A stretch of 64,000 nt of DNA from Frigoribacterium sp. Leaf8 (lineage in GTDB: Bacteria > Actinomycetota > Actinomycetes > Actinomycetales > Microbacteriaceae): positions 64,287 through 128,286 of the forward strand of contig NZ_LMKB01000005.1 of NCBI RefSeq assembly GCF_001421165.1, read 5' to 3'. Position numbers and translations under genes: made by a program. The notes beneath the pieces are model-generated. The model worked only from the letters and a program-made list of their open reading frames with translations, did not search any database and was not told the DNA's origin. This document shows, in pieces, positions 28,676 to 38,509 of the stretch (the first letter of the stretch is position 1; the number at the start of each line of letters is the position of its first letter).

Positions 28676-30337
28676 TCAGTGTCCTTCGTCGTGGTGCGAT
28701 GCCTCGATCTCGGAACGCTTCACGGGGGCGATGCGGTCCTCGAAGAAGAACGACGACGCTGATGCTCGGGCCCGCTGCAGAGCCGTGATCTTGCCGTTGG
28801 CGTTCGGTCGGACCATGAGGGGCTCGTACTCGTTGAAGTCGAGCAGGCGCCAGCGCTCGTACTCGTCGAGCTGCTCGTGCACCTCGATGTACTCGCCACC
28901 CGGCAGGCGAACGATGCGTCCCGACTCGTAGCCGTGGAGAGCGATCTCACGGTCCTTCTTCTGAAGGGCGAGGCAGACCCGCTTCGTGACCCAGAAGGCG
29001 ATGAACGGCCCGATGATCAGGGCTGCCTGGCACGCGTGGATGACGTAGTTCAATGACAGGTGGAAGTGCGTCGCCATGATGTCGGAGCTCGCCGCTGCCC
29101 ACAGGCTGGCGTAGAACACGATGCCGGCGGCGCCGATCGCGGTGCGCGTCGGAGCGTTGCGAGGCCGGTCGAGGATGTGGTGCTCGCGCTTGTCGCCGGT
29201 CACCCAGGCCTCGAAGAACGGGTACAGCAGGACGACGACGATGAAGAGACCCAGGACCGTGATCGGCACGAGGATGTTCATCGAGACCGTGTAGCCGAAG
29301 GCGACGAACTCCCAGCCCGGAGGAACGAGACGAAGGGCACCGTCGGCGAAACCGATGTACCAGTCGGGTTGCGTACCTGCCGACACGGGGGAGGGGTCGT
29401 ACGGGCCGTAGTTCCAGATGGGGTTGATCGTGAACAGCGAGGCGATCAACACGATGACACCGAAGACGATGAAGAAGAATCCACCGGCCTTCGCCGCGAA
29501 CACGGGCATGACGGGCACGCCCACGACGTTCTGGTTCGTCTTGCCGGGGCCGGCGAACTGCGTGTGCTTGTTGATGATGAGCAACAGCAGGTGCACGCCC
29601 AGGAGGGCGATCAACAGTGCGGGCAGCAGCATGATGTGCAGCGAGTAGAACCGGCCGACCATGTCGGTACCCGGGAATTCTCCACCGAACACGAGGTACG
29701 AGATCCAGACGCCGATCACGGGGATGCCCTTGATCATGCCGTCGATGATGCGGGCACCGTTGCCGGAGAGGAGGTCGTCGGGAAGCGAGTATCCGGTGAA
29801 GCCCTCGGCCATCGCGAGGATCCAGAGCGTGAAGCCGACGACCCAGTTGATCTCGCGGGGCTTGCGGAACGCGCCGGTGAAGTAGACGCGCAGCATGTGC
29901 AGCATGATCGCGGCCACGAACAGCAGAGCGGCCCAGTGGTGGATCTGGCGGAACAGGAGGCCGCCACGGATGTCGAACGAGATGTCGAGCGTCGAGGCCA
30001 TCGCCGCCGACATGTTGAGGCCCTTGAGCGGAACGTACGAACCGTTGTAGTTGACCTCAGCCATCGAGGGCTGGAAGAAGAACGTCAGGAACGTGCCCGA
30101 GAGCAGGATCACGACGAACGAGTAGAGAGCGACCTCGCCCAACATGAACGACCAGTGGTCGGGGAAGATCTTGCGACCCACCTCTTTGACCAGGCCGGAC
30201 ATGCTCGTGCGCTCGTCGATGTAGTTGGCCGTCGCGCCGAGGAATTTGTTCGTCTTCGTCGGTGCGAAGGCAGGAGCCTTGCCGATGTTCTCGGACGTGG
30301 CCGGTTCGGCACCGTGTGCCGGGGTGGTGGTGATCAC
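28676..30337 (-). CDS. qcrB: Cytochrome bc1 complex cytochrome b subunit QcrB
   Basis: Membrane subunit of the bc1 complex that oxidises menaquinol at the Qp site and carries both b haems. The 553-residue protein has the haem-ligand pairs in RQIHHWAALLFVAAIMLHM and FYSLHIMLLPALLIALLGVH. The quinol-site motif appears as QPDWYIG, the actinobacterial form of PEWY. A charged C-terminal extension of over 100 residues (after WVTKRVC) is typical of Actinobacteria. The GTG start (30335-30337) overlaps the qcrA stop in GTGA. In mycobacteria this subunit is the target of Q203-type inhibitors. Confidence 0.98.
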   Translation of the reverse strand: MITTTPAHGAEPATSENIGKAPAFAPTKTNKFLGATANYIDERTSMSGLVKEVGRKIFPDHWSFMLGEVALYSFVVILLSGTFLTFFFQPSMAEVNYNGSYVPLKGLNMSAAMASTLDISFDIRGGLLFRQIHHWAALLFVAAIMLHMLRVYFTGAFRKPREINWVVGFTLWILAMAEGFTGYSLPDDLLSGNGARIIDGMIKGIPVIGVWISYLVFGGEFPGTDMVGRFYSLHIMLLPALLIALLGVHLLLLIINKHTQFAGPGKTNQNVVGVPVMPVFAAKAGGFFFIVFGVIVLIASLFTINPIWNYGPYDPSPVSAGTQPDWYIGFADGALRLVPPGWEFVAFGYTVSMNILVPITVLGLFIVVVLLYPFFEAWVTGDKREHHILDRPRNAPTRTAIGAAGIVFYASLWAAASSDIMATHFHLSLNYVIHACQAALIIGPFIAFWVTKRVCLALQKKDREIALHGYESGRIVRLPGGEYIEVHEQLDEYERWRLLDFNEYEPLMVRPNANGKITALQRARASASSFFFEDRIAPVKRSEIEASHHDEGH

Positions 30338-31401
30338 TTTTCGCGCTCCCAGAAGCTCGGGCCCACAGGTTCGTGGAAGTCGCTCTGCGCGACGAGGTAC
30401 CCGTCGGCGTCGACCGTGATGGGCAGCTGCGGCAGGGGGCGCTTGGCGGGCCCGAAGATGACTTCGCAGTTGTTCGTCACGTCGAACGTGGACTGGTGGC
30501 AGGGGCAGAGCAGGTGGTGTGTCTGCTGTTCGTAGAGGGCCACGGGGCACCCGACGTGCGTGCAGATCTTGGAGTAGGCGACGATTCCGTCGTACTGCCA
30601 GTCTTCGCGTCCCTCGGCCGGGTTGAGGTCTTCCGGCTTGAGGCGCATGAGAAGGACGGCCGCTTTGGCTTTCTCTTCGAGCAAGTGTTCTGATTCGTTG
30701 AGGTTCTCGGGGATGACGTGGAACACGGAACCGAGGGTGACGTCCGACGCCTTGATGCGGGTTCCGGAGGGGTCGGCGGCGAGGTGCATGCCTTCTTCCC
30801 ACAGCGTGTGGCGGAGGACCGCGTTGGGGTCTTCCGCAGGTGCGAGGTCGCGGAACAGCACCACGGCGGGGAGGGGCGTCGCGACGAGAGCGCCGATGAG
30901 GCTGTTGCGGATGAGCGAACGACGACCGAAGCCGCTCTCGTGGTTGCCCAGTGCAAAGACCTCGACGGCCTTCTCACGCGTCGGCTCGGAGCCACGCGTG
31001 TCGTGGCGCATCTCGGTGATCTCTCGCGCCGGCATGAGCGTTTTGGACCAGTGCACCGCACCGATTCCGACGGACAACAGACCGAGGGCGATCCCGAGAC
31101 CCAGGAACAGGTTGTTCAGGCGGACCGAGCCGGAGTCACCCGACGTGATCGGGAAGGCCACGTACGCGCCGATGGCCGCGATGCTGCCGACGATCGACAG
31201 GAAGAAGAACAGGCTGACCTGACGCTCCGCACGCTTCTCGACCTTGGGGTCGATGTCGGTGACGCGGTCGCGGTGGGGCGGTTCACCCGGGTTCTGGAAC
31301 ACGTCGGACGTGACGACCGCCGTGCCGGCCGAGACCTGTCGAGGCTCACGCTTCTCGACAGCCGAGCCCGCCGTGGGGGCCTCGTCGTCGTGCTCTGCCA
31401 T
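30334..31401 (-). CDS. qcrA: Rieske iron-sulfur subunit QcrA
   Basis: Carries the 2Fe-2S cluster that moves electrons from menaquinol to cytochrome cc. The 355-residue protein has the actinobacterial layout: a 60-residue hydrophilic N-terminus, two membrane helices (about 64-83 and 96-115), a third near residue 170 after GFGRRSLIRN, and a C-terminal Rieske domain. Cluster ligands are CTHVGC (C280, H282) and CPCHQS (C299 or C301, H302). qcrB overlaps its end and qcrC lies 37 nt upstream. Confidence 0.97.
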   Translation of the reverse strand: MAEHDDEAPTAGSAVEKREPRQVSAGTAVVTSDVFQNPGEPPHRDRVTDIDPKVEKRAERQVSLFFFLSIVGSIAAIGAYVAFPITSGDSGSVRLNNLFLGLGIALGLLSVGIGAVHWSKTLMPAREITEMRHDTRGSEPTREKAVEVFALGNHESGFGRRSLIRNSLIGALVATPLPAVVLFRDLAPAEDPNAVLRHTLWEEGMHLAADPSGTRIKASDVTLGSVFHVIPENLNESEHLLEEKAKAAVLLMRLKPEDLNPAEGREDWQYDGIVAYSKICTHVGCPVALYEQQTHHLLCPCHQSTFDVTNNCEVIFGPAKRPLPQLPITVDADGYLVAQSDFHEPVGPSFWEREK

Positions 31402-31438
31402 TGATTCTGCCTTTCGTGAAGTACGGAGAGAACGCGGG

Positions 31439-32254
31439 TCAGTTCGACCGGGCGGTCAGCCAGATGGTGATCGCGACGATCGCACCGAGCCCGAAGATCC
31501 AGATGAAGAGACCTTCGGCGACGGGGCCGAGGCTCCCGAGCTCGAATCCACCCGGCGACGGGTTGTTCTCGACGTACTTGAGGTACGTGATGATGTCGGC
31601 CTTGTCTTGGGGCGACAGGTTGAGGTCGTTGAAGACCGGCATGTTCTGCGGGCCCGTCTGCATGGCCTCGTAGATGTGGTGGGCGGTGACGCCGTCGAGT
31701 GCGGGGGCGAACTTGCCCTGGGTGAGCGCGCCACCCGCACCGGCCACGTTGTGGCACATGGCGCAGTTGATGCGGAACAGCTCGGCGCCGTTGGTCGTGT
31801 CGCCGTCGGCCTGGAGCAGGGACTCGTCGGGGATGGCCGGACCCGGGGCGAGGGAGGCGACGTAGGCGGCCATGGCGGCGACCTGCTCGTCGGAGAACTG
31901 CGTGGGCTTCTGCTCGGCCTGAGGACCGTTCACGGCCATGGGCATGCGACCGGTGCCGACCTGGAAGTCGACCGAGGCCGCCCCGACGCCGATCAGGCTG
32001 GGACCGCTGTCGGTGCCGGCGGCGCTCAGACCGTGGCAGGTCGCACAGTTCGAGGCGAAGAGCTTCTGACCCTCGTCGATGCTCTGCTGCGACGTGGCGG
32101 TGGCGCTGCTCTCGTCTGCCGAGGCGGTCGAGGAGAAGAGCGCGTAGGCACCGCCCGTGGTGAGCAGACCGACGAGCAGGAGGGAGGCGGTGGCGACGGG
32201 GCCGCGACGGCCGGCCTTCTTGGTGCGTCGGGAGGACGAGGTTCTGGAGAACAT
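31439..32254 (-). CDS. qcrC: Dihaem cytochrome c subunit QcrC
   Basis: Membrane-anchored cytochrome cc that links the bc1 complex directly to aa3 oxidase, replacing a soluble cytochrome c. Two haem c sites are present: CATCH (C70, C73, H74) and CAMCH near residue 168. An N-terminal membrane helix (about 21-40) and a C-terminal one (about 246-266) hold it in place. I chose the ATG at 32254, which gives 271 residues; a TTG at 32272, close to the ctaE stop, would add six residues and cannot be excluded. Confidence 0.95.
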   Translation of the reverse strand: MFSRTSSSRRTKKAGRRGPVATASLLLVGLLTTGGAYALFSSTASADESSATATSQQSIDEGQKLFASNCATCHGLSAAGTDSGPSLIGVGAASVDFQVGTGRMPMAVNGPQAEQKPTQFSDEQVAAMAAYVASLAPGPAIPDESLLQADGDTTNGAELFRINCAMCHNVAGAGGALTQGKFAPALDGVTAHHIYEAMQTGPQNMPVFNDLNLSPQDKADIITYLKYVENNPSPGGFELGSLGPVAEGLFIWIFGLGAIVAITIWLTARSN

Positions 32255-32275
32255 GCTGTGCAGACGATCCAATGC

Positions 32276-32911
32276 CTATTTGAGGAGGTAGATGACGATG
32301 AAGAGGCCGATCCAGACGACGTCGACGAAGTGCCAGTAGTACGACACGACGATGGCCGTCGTGGCCTCTTTGTGCCCGAAGTTCTTGACTGCGTAGGCAC
32401 GACCGATGGTGAGCAGGAAGGCGATGAGGCCACCGATGACGTGCGCGCCGTGGAAGCCGGTCGTCATGTAGAACGCCGAGCCGTAGGCGCTCGAGCTGAG
32501 GGTGACGTGCTCGGAGATCAGCGTCGCGTACTCGAACACCTGGCCGCAGACGAAGACCGCGCCCATGGCGTAGGTGAGGAAGAACCACTCGACCATGCCC
32601 CAGCGGCCGACCTGGAACAGGCGGCCGGTACGGTGCGGCTGCATGCGCTCGGCCGCGAACACGCCGAACTGGCAGGCGACCGAGGACAGCACCAGGGTGA
32701 TGGTGTTGGTCAGCGCGAACGGCACGTTGTGCAGCGCCGTCTGGTCGGCCCACAGGCCCGGAGACGTCGAGCGGAGCGTGAAGTAGATCGCGAAGAGGCC
32801 GGCGAAGAACATGACCTCGCTGCCGAGCCACACGATGGTGCCCACGGCAACCGTGCTGGGTCGATTGACGACGGGGCCGCCAGAAGGTCTCGAGAGAGAG
32901 GTACTTGTCAC
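32276..32911 (-). CDS. ctaE: Cytochrome c oxidase subunit III CtaE
   Basis: Seven-helix-family subunit III of aa3 oxidase in its short, five-helix actinobacterial form (211 residues). Conserved segments are [36 protein letters not shown] and [14 protein letters not shown]. Two starts compete: GTG at 32911, which gives the MTS-type N-terminus seen in relatives and has a CATAAT box 7 nt upstream, and ATG at 32920, which is part of that box. The GTG is preferred. It heads the operon ctaE-qcrC-qcrA-qcrB. Confidence 0.94.
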   Translation of the reverse strand: MTSTSLSRPSGGPVVNRPSTVAVGTIVWLGSEVMFFAGLFAIYFTLRSTSPGLWADQTALHNVPFALTNTITLVLSSVACQFGVFAAERMQPHRTGRLFQVGRWGMVEWFFLTYAMGAVFVCGQVFEYATLISEHVTLSSSAYGSAFYMTTGFHGAHVIGGLIAFLLTIGRAYAVKNFGHKEATTAIVVSYYWHFVDVVWIGLFIVIYLLK

Positions 32912-32918
32912 GAGGTCC

Positions 32919-32924
32919 ATTATG
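32919..32924 (-). promoter_or_regulatory. Candidate -10 box for ctaE-qcrCAB
   Basis: CATAAT on the minus strand, 7 nt before the GTG at 32911. This spacing predicts a leaderless mRNA and decides between the two possible ctaE starts. The 106-nt gap to trpD holds both operons' promoters. Confidence 0.45.
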
Positions 32925-33014
32925 CCTGGTAAGTCGCTTTGGGTTTGCGCTCGAAACCCCGGGTCGGGAATTTCCCTTGACGCCGAGACATCGGAGCCGC
33001 CCGTGCTCCGCCGG

Positions 33015-33020
33015 TAGCCT
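33015..33020 (+). promoter_or_regulatory. Candidate -10 box for trpD
   Basis: TAGCCT ends 6 nt before the trpD ATG, which lacks a Shine-Dalgarno. Transcription should start at the ATG itself. Confidence 0.5.
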
Positions 33021-33026
33021 GGGCGC

Positions 33027-34082
33027 ATGACCTCCGAGCTCACCTGGCCCCTGATCATCGACGCGCTCCTCGTCGGTCGCGACCTCTCGATCAGCGAGGC
33101 GACGTGGTCGATGGAGCAGGTCATGACCGGCGATGTCACCCCGGCCCAGCTCGGGGCGTTCCTCGTGGCCCTGCGGGCCAAGGGGGAGACAGTGGACGAG
33201 ATCGTGGGATTCCGCGACGCCGTCCTCGCCCACGCCGTGGCCCTGCCGGTCGACAGCATGGCCGTCGACATCGTCGGCACGGGCGGAGACCGTTTCGGGA
33301 CGGTCAACGTCTCGACCATGGCCTCCGTCGTCGTGGCGGCCACCGGCGTGCCCGTCATCAAGCACGGCAACCGGGCGGCGAGTTCGTCGTCCGGTTCCTC
33401 GGACGTCCTGTCGGCCCTCGGCATCGACCTGACCATCGGCGCCGACCGTGTGGCCGAGGTCCTGCGCGAAGCCGGGCTGACCTTCGCCTTCGCGGCCGCC
33501 TTCCACCCGGGCTTCGGCAACGCCGCCGCCGTGCGGCGTGAGATCGGCGTCCCGACGGTCTTCAACTTCCTGGGGCCCCTCGTGAACCCGGCACGACCCG
33601 AGGCGAGTGCGGTCGGCGTCGCGTCGCTCGACAAGGTGCCGCTGATCGTGGGCGTGTTCCAGACCCGGGGCGCCACGGCGCTCGTGTTCCGCGGCGACGA
33701 CGGCCTCGACGAGTTGACCACCACCGGTCACAGCCACATCTGGGAGGTCACCGGAGGCTCGGTGACCGAGCACGACCTCGACCCGCTCGAGTTGGGCATC
33801 CCGCGGGCGCGCATCTCCGACCTCGTCGGCGGCGACGCGGCGTACAACGCGGCCGTCGCCCGCGTGGTGCTGGCGGGGGAGCGCGGCCCCGTCCGCGACA
33901 TCGTGCTGCTCAACGCGGCGGCCGGACTGGTCTCGTACGGGCTGGCCGCGGACCCGGGCCAGCGCGAACGGCCGCTCCTCGCCCGCTTCCGGGAGCAGCT
34001 GGACGTCGCGGCCCGCGCCGTCGACTCGGGGGCGGCGATCGCGAAACTGGACCAGTGGGTGGCGGCGACCCGCGCCTCCTGA
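33027..34082 (+). CDS. trpD: Anthranilate phosphoribosyltransferase TrpD
   Basis: Joins anthranilate and PRPP in tryptophan synthesis. The 351-residue protein has a helical N-terminal domain and the PRPP-binding motifs [15 protein letters not shown] near residue 84 and [15 protein letters not shown] near 112. The anthranilate channel is followed by the magnesium-binding DDGLDE near 227. It is separated from other trp genes, as is common in Actinobacteria. The last codons (ACC CGC GCC TCC TGA) include the recurrent GCGCCTCC motif. A palindromic terminator follows. Confidence 0.96.
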   Translation: MTSELTWPLIIDALLVGRDLSISEATWSMEQVMTGDVTPAQLGAFLVALRAKGETVDEIVGFRDAVLAHAVALPVDSMAVDIVGTGGDRFGTVNVSTMASVVVAATGVPVIKHGNRAASSSSGSSDVLSALGIDLTIGADRVAEVLREAGLTFAFAAAFHPGFGNAAAVRREIGVPTVFNFLGPLVNPARPEASAVGVASLDKVPLIVGVFQTRGATALVFRGDDGLDELTTTGHSHIWEVTGGSVTEHDLDPLELGIPRARISDLVGGDAAYNAAVARVVLAGERGPVRDIVLLNAAAGLVSYGLAADPGQRERPLLARFREQLDVAARAVDSGAAIAKLDQWVAATRAS

Positions 34083-34120
34083 GACGAACCGTGCCTCCTC
34101 GTCCTCGGGCGGGCGGACGA

Positions 34121-34152
34121 CGAAGGGCCCGTCCGATCGGACGGGCCCTTCG
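34121..34152. terminator. Perfect 32-nt palindrome between convergent trpD and glpK
   Basis: CGAAGGGCCCGTCCGA (34121-34136) is followed directly by its exact reverse complement (34137-34152), 9 nt before the glpK stop. It can form the same hairpin in both transcripts and so terminate both genes. Confidence 0.8.
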
Positions 34153-34161
34153 CGCGGAGGA

Positions 34162-35682
34162 TCAGTTGACGTCGTCGTCGACCCAGTCGAAGGTCTTCGT
34201 GACGGCCTTCTTCCAGAGACGCAGCGTGCGGTCACGCTCGTCGGCGTCGATGTTCGGCGTCCAGCGCTTGTCCTCCTGCCAGTTGGCACGGAGGTCGTCG
34301 AGCGTCTCCCAGAAGCCGACCGCGAGACCGGCCGCGTAGGCCGCTCCGAGCGCGGTGGTCTCGGCGACCACGGGACGGACGACCGGGACGTCGAGGATGT
34401 CGGCCTGGAACTGCATGAGCGCGTCGTTGGCGGTCATGCCACCGTCGACCTTGAGCTCGGTCAGGTCGACGCCGGAGTCGGCGTTGACCGCGTCGAGCAC
34501 CTCGCGGGTCTGGAACGCGGTCGCCTCGAGGGCGGCGCGGGCGATGTGGCCCTTGTTGACGTAGCGGGTGAGGCCGACGAGGGCACCACGCGCGTCGGAC
34601 CGCCAGTAGGGCGCGAACAGGCCCGAGAAGGCGGGCACGAAGTACACTCCGCCGTTGTCCTCGACGGTCTTGGCGAGCTCCTCGACCTCGGGGGCGGAGC
34701 CGATCATGCCCAGGTTGTCGCGCAGCCACTGGATCAGCGAACCCGTGACCGCGATGGACCCCTCGAGGGCGTAGTGGGGTGCGGCGTCGCCGAGCTTGTA
34801 ACCGAGCGTCGTGAGCAACCCGTTCTTCGAGTGGACGATCTCTTCGCCCGTGTTGAAGATCAGGAAGTTGCCGGTACCGTACGTGTTCTTCGACTCGCCC
34901 TGGTCGAAGGCGGCCTGGCCGAAGGTGGCGGCCTGCTGGTCGCCGAGGATGCCGGCGATGGGCACCTCGCGCAGCAGGCTCGAGGCCTCGACCGTGCCGT
35001 AGACCTCGGACGAGCTCTTGATCTCGGGGAGCATCGACCTCGGCACGTCGAAGGCCTCGAGGATGTCGTCGCGCCACTCGAGTGTCTCGAGGTCCATGAA
35101 GAGGGTGCGCGAGGCGTTCGTCACGTCGGTGACGTGGACGCCGCCGTCGGTGCCGCCGGTGAGGTTCCAGAGGACCCAGGTGTCGGTCGTGCCGAAGAGC
35201 AGGTCGCCCGCCTCGGCCTTCTCGCGGGCGCCCTCGACGTTCTCGAGGATCCAGACGACCTTCGTGCCCGAGAAGTAGGTCGCGAGCGGCAGGCCGACGA
35301 TCGGCTTGAAGCGCTCGACGCCACCGTCGGCGGCCAGGCGGTCGACGATGGACTGCGTGCGGGTGTCCTGCCAGACGATGGCGTTGTAGACGGCCTTGCC
35401 GGTGGTCTTGTCCCAGACCACGGCGGTCTCGCGCTGGTTGGTGATGCCGACGGCCTTGATGTTGTGGCGCGTGATGTCGGCCCGGGAGAGGGCCTGACCG
35501 ATGACCTCGCGGGTGTTCTCCCAGATCTCGGCGGGGTCGTGCTCGACCCAGCCGGCACGGGGGAAGATCTGCTCGTGCTCTTTCTGGCCGGTGGCCACGA
35601 TCGAGCCCGAGTGGTCGAAGATGATGGCGCGGGTGCTGGTCGTTCCCTGGTCGATGGCCAGGATGTAGTCGGTGTCGCTCAC
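34162..35682 (-). CDS. glpK: Glycerol kinase GlpK
   Basis: Phosphorylates glycerol to glycerol-3-phosphate using ATP (FGGY kinase family). The 506-residue protein starts with the phosphate-binding [13 protein letters not shown] and contains [35 protein letters not shown] and the C-terminal [17 protein letters not shown]. The GTG start at 35682 is chosen because GGAG sits about 9 nt upstream. It follows glpF after 157 nt on the same strand, so uptake and phosphorylation are co-expressed. Glycerol-3-phosphate dehydrogenase is not in the window. Confidence 0.97.
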   Translation of the reverse strand: MSDTDYILAIDQGTTSTRAIIFDHSGSIVATGQKEHEQIFPRAGWVEHDPAEIWENTREVIGQALSRADITRHNIKAVGITNQRETAVVWDKTTGKAVYNAIVWQDTRTQSIVDRLAADGGVERFKPIVGLPLATYFSGTKVVWILENVEGAREKAEAGDLLFGTTDTWVLWNLTGGTDGGVHVTDVTNASRTLFMDLETLEWRDDILEAFDVPRSMLPEIKSSSEVYGTVEASSLLREVPIAGILGDQQAATFGQAAFDQGESKNTYGTGNFLIFNTGEEIVHSKNGLLTTLGYKLGDAAPHYALEGSIAVTGSLIQWLRDNLGMIGSAPEVEELAKTVEDNGGVYFVPAFSGLFAPYWRSDARGALVGLTRYVNKGHIARAALEATAFQTREVLDAVNADSGVDLTELKVDGGMTANDALMQFQADILDVPVVRPVVAETTALGAAYAAGLAVGFWETLDDLRANWQEDKRWTPNIDADERDRTLRLWKKAVTKTFDWVDDDVN

Positions 35683-35721
35683 GGGTGGAACTCCTTCGTC
35701 GTTGATGGATGCGGCTCGCAC

Positions 35722-35764
35722 GGAGGCCCGGGTCGGTCCAATGGAGCGGACGGGCCCGAGCCTC
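35722..35764. repeat. Imperfect hairpin in the glpF-glpK spacer
   Basis: The 157-nt spacer between glpF and glpK contains GAGGCCCGGG (35724-35733) facing CGGGCCCGAGCCTC (35751-35764), a long but imperfect stem. It could cause partial termination or mRNA processing, setting the ratio of permease to kinase. Function not shown. Confidence 0.35.
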
Positions 35765-35839
35765 TGCGGGGAGCGGGTGGATCGATGGGCGTCGGACGGC
35801 GCGGGGGAGCCGGCCTCGGCCGATCAGCGGATCGCCGGG

Positions 35840-36577
35840 TCAGGCGGCCAGGGGGAGGAGCGGGAAGGACAGCAGTGCCGCGAGGGCGCCGCCGACGAGG
35901 GGGCCGACGACCGGCACCCAGGCGTAGGACCAGTCGCTGCCGCCCTTGCCCTTGATGGGCAGGAAGGCGTGGGCGATGCGCGGGCCGACGTCGCGGGCCG
36001 GGTTGATGGCGTAGCCCGTGGGACCACCGAGCGAGGCGCCGATGCCGACCACGAGGAGTGCGACGGCCAGGCCGCCGAGCGGGCCGAGGTTCGCGGCGTT
36101 CGGGGAGGCGCCGTTGGTGATGGCGATGATCGTGAAGACCAGCACGAAGGTGCCGATGATCTCGGTGACGAGGTTCCAGCCGTAGTTGCGGATGGCCGGG
36201 CCGGTCGAGAACACGCCGAGCTTGGTGGCCGGGTCGGGCTCCTCGTCGAAGTGCTGCTTGTAGGCCAGCCAGACGACGACCGCACCGATGATCGCACCGA
36301 CCATCTGCGCCGCGACGTAGACGAGGAATGCGGCGAACGTGATGTTGCCGAGGATCAGCTGGGCGATGCTGACGGCCGGGTTGAGGTGCGCCCCGGACGA
36401 GTACGAGGCCAGGATGCCGACGAAGACCGCGAGGCCCCAGCCGAAGTTGACCATGAGCGTGCCGCCGTTGAAGCCCTTCGTCTTCGTGAGGGCGACGTTG
36501 GCGACGACTCCGCCACCGAGGGTGAGCAGCAATGCGGTGCCCACCGTTTCTGAAAGAAAAATCAATCCCAGGTTCAC
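35840..36577 (-). CDS. glpF: Glycerol facilitator GlpF (aquaglyceroporin)
   Basis: Membrane channel of the major intrinsic protein family, 245 residues and six helices. The two half-helix motifs are NPAVS and NPARD; the Asp after the second NPAR is the mark of glycerol-conducting channels rather than water-selective aquaporins. It is translated from GTG with GGAAGG upstream and heads the glpF-glpK operon. It faces the dhaKLM operon across a 198-nt control region. Confidence 0.95.
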   Translation of the reverse strand: MNLGLIFLSETVGTALLLTLGGGVVANVALTKTKGFNGGTLMVNFGWGLAVFVGILASYSSGAHLNPAVSIAQLILGNITFAAFLVYVAAQMVGAIIGAVVVWLAYKQHFDEEPDPATKLGVFSTGPAIRNYGWNLVTEIIGTFVLVFTIIAITNGASPNAANLGPLGGLAVALLVVGIGASLGGPTGYAINPARDVGPRIAHAFLPIKGKGGSDWSYAWVPVVGPLVGGALAALLSFPLLPLAA

Positions 36578-36683
36578 GTCGACCTTCCTTGTCGTACGGC
36601 GGGGCGACAGTGCACCCGCGGTGAGCGTGTGTCAACACCTTAGTGCGGTGATCACACGTGATGAGAAGGAAAGATCCGGTGAT

Positions 36684-36697
36684 TGCACATATGTGCA
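36684..36697. promoter_or_regulatory. 14-bp perfect palindrome (operator candidate) between glpF and dhaK
   Basis: TGCACATATGTGCA is a perfect dyad in the gap between the divergent glpFK and dhaKLM operons, 79 nt before the dhaK start. A second small dyad, ATCACacGTGAT (36651-36662), and a TTGACA-like hexamer on the minus strand (36630-36635) lie nearby. The TGnACA-TGTnCA layout resembles sites of SorC/DeoR-type sugar-phosphate-sensing regulators, but no regulator gene lies in the window. Confidence 0.6.
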
Positions 36698-36775
36698 TCA
36701 GGGGGTGCCGGGAGTAGGTTGAGCGGCAGCCTGGTGCACCAGAGCACCGTTCCCGGCGCCGAGAAAGGGACTTCG

Positions 36776-37777
36776 ATGAAGAAGCTCATCAACGATCCGT
36801 CCGACGTCGTCGCCGAGGCCGTGGCCGGCTTCGGCGCGGCTCATGCGGACCTCGTGGTCGTCTCGCACGACCCGACGTTCGTCCGCCGATCGGCGGCTCC
36901 CGTGGCCGGCAAGGTCGCGATCGTGAGCGGCGGCGGCAGCGGTCACGAACCGTTGCACGCGGGGTTCGTCGGCTTCGGCATGCTCTCGGCCGCCGTGCCG
37001 GGTCCGATGTTCACGTCGCCCACGCCCGATCCGATCGTCGCCGCCACGCAGGCGGTGGACGCCGGAGCGGGCGTCCTCTACATCGTCAAGAACTACACGG
37101 GCGACGTCCTCAACTTCGAGACGGCTGCCGACCTCGTGGAGGCCGAGGGCATCCAGGTGCGCTCGGTGGTGGTCGACGACGACGTCGCGGTCAAGGACTC
37201 CCTCTACACCGCCGGTCGCCGAGGCGTCGCCGGCACGGTCGTGGTCGAGAAGACCGCCGGTGCCGCGGCCGAGCGGGGCGATTCGCTCGACGCCGTCGCC
37301 GAGGTGGCTCGACGCACGAACGCGGCGACCAGGTCGATGGGCGTCGCCCTCACGGCGGGCACCGTCCCCCATGCCGGTGAGCCGAGCTTCACGCTGGCCG
37401 ACGACGAGGTCGAGATCGGGATCGGCATCCACGGCGAACCGGGGCGGGAGCGCATCCCGCTCGAACCGGTCGACGCCATCGTCGACCGGTTGCTCGACGC
37501 CGTCACCGACGATCTGGGACTCGCCTCTGGCGAACGGGTGCTGCTCTTCGTCAACGGCATGGGCGGTACGCCGCTCGTCGAGCTCTACATCGCCTACCGT
37601 CGTGCGGCCGAGGCCCTCGAAGCACGAGGCGTCGAGGTGTACCGCAGCCTCGTCGGCTCGTACGTCACGTCGCTCGAGATGCAGGGCATGTCGATCACGG
37701 TGACCCGCCTCGACGACGAGCTGGCCGAGCTCTGGGACGCCCCGGTCGAGACCGCGGCCCTGCGCCGGGGCCGGTAG
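36776..37777 (+). CDS. dhaK: PTS-dependent dihydroxyacetone kinase subunit DhaK
   Basis: Binds dihydroxyacetone covalently as a hemiaminal to a histidine and presents it to DhaL for phosphorylation. The catalytic histidine is H219 in [10 protein letters not shown], matching His218 of E. coli DhaK. The N-terminal [17 protein letters not shown] motif is also diagnostic. At 333 residues it is the single-subunit DhaK without a fused ATPase domain, agreeing with separate dhaL and dhaM genes. The ATG at 36776 has AAGGGA 7 nt upstream. dhaL follows after 79 nt. Confidence 0.96.
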   Translation: MKKLINDPSDVVAEAVAGFGAAHADLVVVSHDPTFVRRSAAPVAGKVAIVSGGGSGHEPLHAGFVGFGMLSAAVPGPMFTSPTPDPIVAATQAVDAGAGVLYIVKNYTGDVLNFETAADLVEAEGIQVRSVVVDDDVAVKDSLYTAGRRGVAGTVVVEKTAGAAAERGDSLDAVAEVARRTNAATRSMGVALTAGTVPHAGEPSFTLADDEVEIGIGIHGEPGRERIPLEPVDAIVDRLLDAVTDDLGLASGERVLLFVNGMGGTPLVELYIAYRRAAEALEARGVEVYRSLVGSYVTSLEMQGMSITVTRLDDELAELWDAPVETAALRRGR

Positions 37778-37856
37778 GCGTCCGCGTGGATGCCGAGAGC
37801 AGGGCACGCCGCGCCGCATCACCGAACCACCGCACGATGAGAGGAACGACCACCGC

Positions 37857-38507
37857 ATGACACTCGACGCCACCTGGACCCGGGCCTGGATCGACCGGAC
37901 GGCCGACGTCGTCGCCGCCCACCACACGGCCCTCAGTGAACTCGACCGCCAGATCGGCGACGGCGACCACGGCGAGAACCTGTCCCGCGGCTTCACCGCC
38001 GTGCGCGCCCGGCTCGCCGACCTCCCCGCCGACGCGACGCCCGGAGCAGCCCTCAAACTCGTCGCCACGACGCTCATCTCGACGGTCGGCGGCGCGTCGG
38101 GCCCCCTGCTGGGCACGGCGTACCTGAAAGGGTCGGCGGCCCTGGGCGACGCCACGGAGCTGGACGCGGAGGCTCTGGTCGCCTTCCTGACGGCGGCCCG
38201 CGACGGTGTCGTGCTGCGGGGCAAGGCCGAGGTCGGCGACAAGACCATGATCGACGCGTGGACCCCGGCCGTCGACGCAGCAGCCGCCGCAGCTGCGGAC
38301 GGTGCCTCGCCCGCAGGCGTCCTCCGTGCCGCAGCGGACGCCGCGGCGACCGGTGCCGCCTCGACCGAACCCCTCGTCGCCCGCAAGGGCCGAGCCAGCT
38401 ACCTCGGCGAGCGTGCCGTGGGTCATCGCGATCCCGGCGCGCAGTCGTCGTCCCTCATCATCGCCGCCGCGGCCGACGCCGCGGACGGCTCGAGCAAGGA
38501 GTCCTGA
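37857..38507 (+). CDS. dhaL: Dihydroxyacetone kinase ADP-binding subunit DhaL
   Basis: Helical-barrel subunit that keeps ADP tightly bound as a cofactor and transfers phosphate to dihydroxyacetone on DhaK; it is rephosphorylated by DhaM. The magnesium-nucleotide motif IGDGDHGENLSRG is near residue 37 and the second nucleotide loop GGASGPLLGTAYL near 80. The 216-residue length is normal. dhaM begins 2 nt after the stop. Confidence 0.95.
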   Translation: MTLDATWTRAWIDRTADVVAAHHTALSELDRQIGDGDHGENLSRGFTAVRARLADLPADATPGAALKLVATTLISTVGGASGPLLGTAYLKGSAALGDATELDAEALVAFLTAARDGVVLRGKAEVGDKTMIDAWTPAVDAAAAAAADGASPAGVLRAAADAAATGAASTEPLVARKGRASYLGERAVGHRDPGAQSSSLIIAAAADAADGSSKES

Positions 38508-38509
38508 GC

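Noticed and set aside
29060-30535. Plus-strand 491-codon open frame opposite qcrB
   Set aside because: Arg/Asp/Glu-rich and repetitive; qcrB has all haem ligands on the other strand.
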